Positions 60,018 through 64,000 of a DNA stretch of 64,000 bases are shown piece after piece (position 1 is the stretch's first letter; the number at the start of each line of letters is the position of its first letter). Location of the stretch: contig CAVRGQ010000004.1 in the NCBI GenBank assembly GCA_963720785.1, positions 248,001 through 312,000 on the forward strand, given 5' to 3'. The DNA is from CAVRGQ01 sp963720785 (GTDB lineage: Bacteria > Actinomycetota > Acidimicrobiia > IMCC26256 > DASPTH01). Under the pieces are notes generated by a model. It worked only from the letters and a program-made list of their open reading frames with translations, made no database searches and was not told the DNA's origin. The translations under genes and the position numbers were made by a program.

Positions 60018-60719
60018 ATGCAGCAGGTGTTGAGCGGCTCGATTTCGACATCCGAGGGCGGTGCCACCTCGCGCCTCGCCGGGCGGGCGGCCGCCGCCGG
60101 CGGGGTGGCGTTCGTGGTCCTCCTGGTGGTGCAGAACGCCCTGCGGGCCTCCGAACCGGCGGCCGACGCGGCACCGGCCAAGGTGGCGCAGTACTTCGCC
60201 GACGAGCGCACCCGGGCGATCGTCGCCATGGGGATCTTCCCGCTCGGGCTGCTCGCCCTCGCCGCGTTCGTGGCGGGCGTGTGGACGCACAGTGAGGCGA
60301 GCCCCGGCGCGGGTCGCTGGTGGGCACGGGTCGGGGTCATCGGTACCGCGCTGCTCGCCGCGTTGTTCGCCACGGTCAACGTCGTCGACCTCGCCATCGT
60401 GGCGCAACCGCGTGGCGTCGCGCTCACCCTCCCGTTCGTGCGCATCCTGTGGACCCTCCACGCCGCCGCGTTCACCTTGAACTTCGCGGCCATCGCGGTC
60501 GCTCTCCTCGGCCTCGGCCACGCCGCGGTGGCGGCGGCAACCACGCCGCGGTGGATCGCGTGGACGTCGACGCTCGGCGCGGTCCTGCTGGTCGTGCCCG
60601 CGATGCTGGCGCTCGCGGTGATCGACGGCGGTCCGTGGACCGCGTTCGCACTCGCCGGGTTCCTGTTGTGGGTGGTCTTCGTGGTCGTCGCGAGCGCCGG
60701 GATGTGGCGCGAGGCGTGA
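60018..60719 (+). CDS. six-helix membrane protein, unknown function
   Basis: 233 residues, about six hydrophobic helices and a short cytosolic start; no named family seen. ATG 60018 with GGTAGGGG just upstream. Divergent from the TetR gene, which probably controls it. Confidence 0.7.
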   Translation: MQQVLSGSISTSEGGATSRLAGRAAAAGGVAFVVLLVVQNALRASEPAADAAPAKVAQYFADERTRAIVAMGIFPLGLLALAAFVAGVWTHSEASPGAGRWWARVGVIGTALLAALFATVNVVDLAIVAQPRGVALTLPFVRILWTLHAAAFTLNFAAIAVALLGLGHAAVAAATTPRWIAWTSTLGAVLLVVPAMLALAVIDGGPWTAFALAGFLLWVVFVVVASAGMWREA

Positions 60720-60722
60720 ACG

Positions 60723-61976
60723 CTACGCGACCGGGTCGACGCGGTCGAAGCCGGTGAAGGGGCGCAGCACGTCGGGCACCACGAACCCGCCGTTCGGGTC
60801 CTGGTAGTGCTCGAAGAGGAACACGAGGGTGCGGCCCACCGCGCACGCGGTGCCGTTGAGGGTGTGCAGCAGCTGGTTGCCCGACTCGCCCTTCACGCGC
60901 GTCGCAAGGCGGCGCGCGGAGTACTCGAGGTAGTTCGAGCACGACGTGAGCTCGCGGTAGGCGCCTTCCGAGGGCAGCCACACCTCGAGGTCGTACTTCT
61001 TCGCGGCCGCGGCGCCGAGATCGCCCGCCGCGATGTTCATCACGCGGTAGGGGAGGCCGAGCCCACCGACGATCCGCTCCTCGATCGCGAGCAGCGCCTC
61101 GTGCTCCTCCCACGACTTCGCGGGATCGCAGTACGAGAACATCTCGACCTTGTCGAACTGGTGCACGCGGAAGATGCCCCGCGTGTCCTTGCCGTAGGTG
61201 CCGGCCTCGCGCCGGAAGCACGACGACATGCCGAGGTAGCGGCGCGGCAGTGACGCCTCGGGGAGGATCTGGTCGCGGTGGATCGCGCTCAGCGGCACTT
61301 CGGCGGTGCCGACGAGGAACAGCTCGCCGCCGTCGACCTCGTACACCTGGCTGCGGTCGGTGGGGAAGAAGCCGGCCTCTTCCATCGCCTGCTCGCGCAC
61401 GAGCACCGGCGGCACGACGGGCGTGAAGCCCTCGGCCACCAGCGTGCGCATCACCCACTGCACGAGCGCGAGCTCGAGCAGCACCGCCTCGCGCATCAGG
61501 TAGGCGAAGCGCGAGCCGCTCATCTGCACTGCGGCGTCGCTCTCGACCCAGCCCATCGCCTCACCGAACGCGGCGTGGTCGAGCGGCGGGGGCGGCGGCG
61601 TGTCGCCCACCACCCGCACGGGGACGCTGTCCTCCTCACCGCCGTCGGGCACCGACGCGTCGGCGGGGTTGGGCAGCTGGATCGCGAGCTCGCGCACGGT
61701 GGCGGCGAGCGCGGTGAGCTCGGCCTCGACGGCGGTGAGCTCCTCCTTGAGCAGCGACGCGGCCTCGATCTTGGCCGGGCGCTCCTCTTTGGAGGCCTTG
61801 CCGATCTCCTTCGACGCCGCGTTCTGGCGGGCGCGCAGCTCCTCGACCGTCGTCTGCACCTCGCGCTGGCGCGCGTCGGCGGCGAGCACGTCGTCGATCA
61901 ACCCGGCCTTCACGCGCTTGCGCTCGATGCCGACGCGGTAGTCCGGTTCCTCGCGGAGCCGCTTCAGGTCGATCAC
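60723..61976 (-). CDS. serS: seryl-tRNA synthetase
   Basis: 417 residues: N-terminal coiled-coil arm (about 30-100), class II motifs FRREAGTYGKDTRGIFRVHQF shown by its part RREAGTYGKDTRGIFR, and GTACAVGRTL. Charges tRNA-Ser; two tRNA-Ser genes lie in this window. GTG 61976 overlaps the pheA stop (GTGA). Confidence 0.95.
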   Translation of the reverse strand: MIDLKRLREEPDYRVGIERKRVKAGLIDDVLAADARQREVQTTVEELRARQNAASKEIGKASKEERPAKIEAASLLKEELTAVEAELTALAATVRELAIQLPNPADASVPDGGEEDSVPVRVVGDTPPPPPLDHAAFGEAMGWVESDAAVQMSGSRFAYLMREAVLLELALVQWVMRTLVAEGFTPVVPPVLVREQAMEEAGFFPTDRSQVYEVDGGELFLVGTAEVPLSAIHRDQILPEASLPRRYLGMSSCFRREAGTYGKDTRGIFRVHQFDKVEMFSYCDPAKSWEEHEALLAIEERIVGGLGLPYRVMNIAAGDLGAAAAKKYDLEVWLPSEGAYRELTSCSNYLEYSARRLATRVKGESGNQLLHTLNGTACAVGRTLVFLFEHYQDPNGGFVVPDVLRPFTGFDRVDPVA

Positions 61977-62905
61977 TGGCCGTCGTCCTCCCGGATGAGG
62001 GATCGCATCTCGCCGATCCACTCGTCGGCGTCGCGCCAGGCCTTGGTGACGGCGCGCCGCCGCTTCGAACCCTCACTGCCGGCCACGGGGTACGAACCGA
62101 GGAACTTCACGTGCTTCTGCTTGGCGCGCAGGTTGCGCAGGCAGTCGACGACGATCTCGTCGTCGAGGTGACCTTCGAAGTCGATGAAGAAGCAGTAGTC
62201 GCCGAGGTCGCGCTTGGTGGGACGCGACTCCAGCTTCGTGATGTTGATCGCGCGCGCCGCGAACTCCTGGAGGATCGCGAGCAGCGAGCCCGGACGGTCT
62301 TCGCGCTGGAAGCACACGATCGACGTCTTGTCGTGGCCGGTCGCGGCGGGCACGCCGTAGCCCACGACCACGAAGCGGGTCTGGTTCTCGGGGTGGTCCT
62401 CGATCTCGCGGGCGAGGATGTGCAGGCCGGTGTGGCGCGCGCCCGCGGCGGTGCCGATCGACGCGATGTCGTGCTTGCGCGACTTCGCGACCTGGCGCGC
62501 CGCGTCGGCCGTGGAGTTGGCGGCGACGGGCACGGCGTCGGGGAGGTGCTTCGCCATCCACATGCGCGTCTGGCCGAGCGGGTTGGGGTGTGACACGACC
62601 TGCTTGATGTCGCGGAGCTTCGTGCCCGCCTTCGCGCACAAGTTGAGCGACACCGGGAGGTCGACCTCGCGCTGCACGAGCAGGTTGGTGTCGAAGGCGA
62701 GGGTGTCGAGGGTGACGGTGATCGAGCCCTCGATCGAGTTCTCGATGGGCACGATGCCGAGATCGACCTCGCCCGTCTCCACCGCCGTGATCACGTGCGG
62801 AACGTCGCGGAACGGCACGGCGTCGCCCGCGGCGAAGTCGGGCTGCGTGAGCAGCGCCTCCTCCGCGAACGTGCCGTGGGGCCCGAGGAACCCGACCTTC
62901 ACCAT
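61973..62905 (-). CDS. pheA: prephenate dehydratase with ACT domain
   Basis: 310 residues. Dehydratase half: GPHGTFAEEAL, IVPIENSIEGS, catalytic NQTRFVVV; regulatory ACT half with RPGSLLAIL and ITKLESRPTK, the Phe-binding ESRP. TACGCT (62915-62920) lies 9 nt before ATG 62905. The pheA-serS coupling is known in actinobacteria. Confidence 0.93.
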   Translation of the reverse strand: MVKVGFLGPHGTFAEEALLTQPDFAAGDAVPFRDVPHVITAVETGEVDLGIVPIENSIEGSITVTLDTLAFDTNLLVQREVDLPVSLNLCAKAGTKLRDIKQVVSHPNPLGQTRMWMAKHLPDAVPVAANSTADAARQVAKSRKHDIASIGTAAGARHTGLHILAREIEDHPENQTRFVVVGYGVPAATGHDKTSIVCFQREDRPGSLLAILQEFAARAINITKLESRPTKRDLGDYCFFIDFEGHLDDEIVVDCLRNLRAKQKHVKFLGSYPVAGSEGSKRRRAVTKAWRDADEWIGEMRSLIREDDGQ

Positions 62906-62995
62906 CGGTGGGAGAGCGTAGTGGTGACCCGTTCAGGCTCCGGACCCGTTACGCCACGGAGCGAGCGGACGCGAGCGCGGGCACTCAGGAGGTGG

Positions 62996-63754
62996 TCAGT
63001 CGGTGTGGGTGGCTGGGCTGTTGGCCGCGTGGGCGAGGGCGGCGCCCACGATGCCGGCCTCGTTGAGCAGCTCCGCGGGCACCACCTCGGTCTCCAGCTC
63101 GAGGCGGGGGATGAACTTCCCCGACTTCTTGCTCACGCCGCCGCCGATCACGAACAGGTCGGGGGAGAACAAGCCCTCGAGCATCGCCAGGTACTCGTTC
63201 AACCGCTTGGACCACTTCTTCCAGGAGAGGTCCTCGCCCTCGCGCACGCTCTCGGCCGCGATCTCCTCCGCGTCCTTGCCGTCGAGCTGCAGGTGGCCGA
63301 GCTCGGTGTTGGGGAGCAGCACGCCGTCGAGGAACACCGCGCTGCCGATCCCGGTGCCGAGGGTGACCATGATCACCACACCGCTCCGACCGCGCCCGGC
63401 GCCGAATTGCATCTCCGCGATGCCGGCGGCGTCGGCGTCGTTGACGACGGTCACGTCACCGCCGATCGCCTGCGCGAACAGGTCTTCCGCGTTGGTGCCG
63501 ATCCACCCCGGGTCGACGTTGGCCGCCGTGTGGGCGATCCCGTGCTTGATCACCGCCGGGAAGGTGGCGCCCGAGGGGCCGGTCCAGTCGAAGAACTTCG
63601 CCAACTCGCCGACGACGGCGGCGACCGCGTCGGGCGTGGCCGGCTGCGGGGTGAGGATGCGGTGGCGGTCGGCGAGGAGCCGACCGGTGCGGGTGTCGAC
63701 GGGCGCGCCCTTGATGCCCGTACCGCCGACGTCGATGCCGAGAACTGTGGTCAT
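62996..63754 (-). CDS. ppgK: polyphosphate glucokinase
   Basis: 252 residues of the ROK fold: DVGGTGIKG (phosphate 1), NDADAAGIAEM, LGTGIGSAVF, ELGHLQLDGKDAEE and GGGVSKK. Uses polyphosphate or ATP to phosphorylate glucose; typical of Actinomycetota. Confidence 0.93.
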   Translation of the reverse strand: MTTVLGIDVGGTGIKGAPVDTRTGRLLADRHRILTPQPATPDAVAAVVGELAKFFDWTGPSGATFPAVIKHGIAHTAANVDPGWIGTNAEDLFAQAIGGDVTVVNDADAAGIAEMQFGAGRGRSGVVIMVTLGTGIGSAVFLDGVLLPNTELGHLQLDGKDAEEIAAESVREGEDLSWKKWSKRLNEYLAMLEGLFSPDLFVIGGGVSKKSGKFIPRLELETEVVPAELLNEAGIVGAALAHAANSPATHTD

Positions 63755-63823
63755 GGGCCCAGTCTCCCCCGGATCGCGCGTGCGCGCGTGATCCGCGCGC
63801 CGATCGGCGCGAACATCGTCGAC

Positions 63824-64000
63824 ATGTCCGATGAAGTGCTCGCGACCGGATGGGGCGCCGACGAGCCCGTCGACGACTCCGTCATCCGCCAGTTCCTCTT
63901 CAACCAGGCCGACGCGATCGACGCGCTGGGCGCCGGGCCCGGGAGTCGTGCCGACCGCACGCCCGACCTCGCGCTGGCCGACAGCGGCGGCCCCGTGCTC
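63824..64000 (+). CDS. start of a gene cut by the window end
   Basis: From ATG 63824 the frame stays open to the end of the window (59 codons, VIRQFLFNQADAIDALG). Possibly a GNAT-type acetyltransferase N-terminus, but too little is visible to be sure. Confidence 0.5.
   Translation, partial: MSDEVLATGWGADEPVDDSVIRQFLFNQADAIDALGAGPGSRADRTPDLALADSGGPVL

Overview
The window reads as one chromosomal stretch of a very GC-rich Actinomycetota. The best marker is the cell-wall and division block at 9.5-18.7 kb: crgA, a TrpG/PabA-type amidotransferase, pknB with PASTA repeats, pbpA, rodA, pstP, fhaB, fhaA and then a tRNA-Leu, the order seen beside the origin in mycobacteria. PpgK, the pheA-serS pair and frequent GTG starts agree. 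No mycolate or Streptomyces-type developmental genes are seen; a deep lineage such as Acidimicrobiia is my inference, not proven here. There is no rRNA, no CRISPR array, and no transposase or integrase that I can recognise.

Layout. 0-4.4 kb: 3' part of an MMPL exporter, a DUF2892 protein, a methyltransferase, then a persulfide cassette (CstR-like repressor with a perfect operator, SQR-like flavoprotein, TusE/DsrC-like protein, DsrE2-like protein). 4.4-9.4 kb: GtrA, a GT39-like glycosyltransferase, PAP2 phosphatase, thioesterase, an odd thiolase. 9.5-18.7 kb: the Ser/Thr-kinase cell-wall operon, with mutY fused to its 3' end. 18.7-20.8 kb: a small islet next to tRNA-Leu with a hydrolase and NTF2-fold fragments; its far side carries a near copy of the tRNA 3' end. 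21-30.9 kb: CAP lipoprotein, TIM-barrel isomerase, PfpI, a LuxR regulator, a GGDEF enzyme, a P450, nitrobindin-like protein, two sigma factors, a 2-hydroxyacid dehydrogenase and a PadR/membrane pair. 31-36.7 kb: tRNA-Ser, a PHP-HhH protein with an Ada-type repair protein, carbonic anhydrase, a metzincin-like lipoprotein, TetR-TauD, a hydrolase. 36.8-41.8 kb: GH63-like glycosidase, rpiA, pgi. 41.9-48.6 kb: an accessory stretch with a membrane S33 hydrolase, an SH3b protein, a P450 and three toxin-antitoxin pairs. 48.6-52.6 kb: small enzymes and regulators (VOC, RibD-like, ArsR-SRPBCC, cupin, MarR), tRNA-Ser and a Lys-rich basic protein. 52.7-55.9 kb: an MtrAB-LpqB-like operon led by a STAS protein. 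56-64 kb: Amt, a PQQ-propeller protein, TetR and its membrane neighbour, serS, pheA, ppgK and the start of another gene.

Two patterns cross the whole window. First, about sixteen transcription units appear leaderless: a TANNNT box ends 6-8 nt before the start codon, which also settles several starts. Second, ten otherwise well-conserved genes are broken by about fifteen single-base frameshifts, all in the +1 direction. I read these as uncorrected insertions in the assembly rather than real decay, but raw reads are needed to decide. Frameshifted genes are listed as pseudogene over their full restored span.
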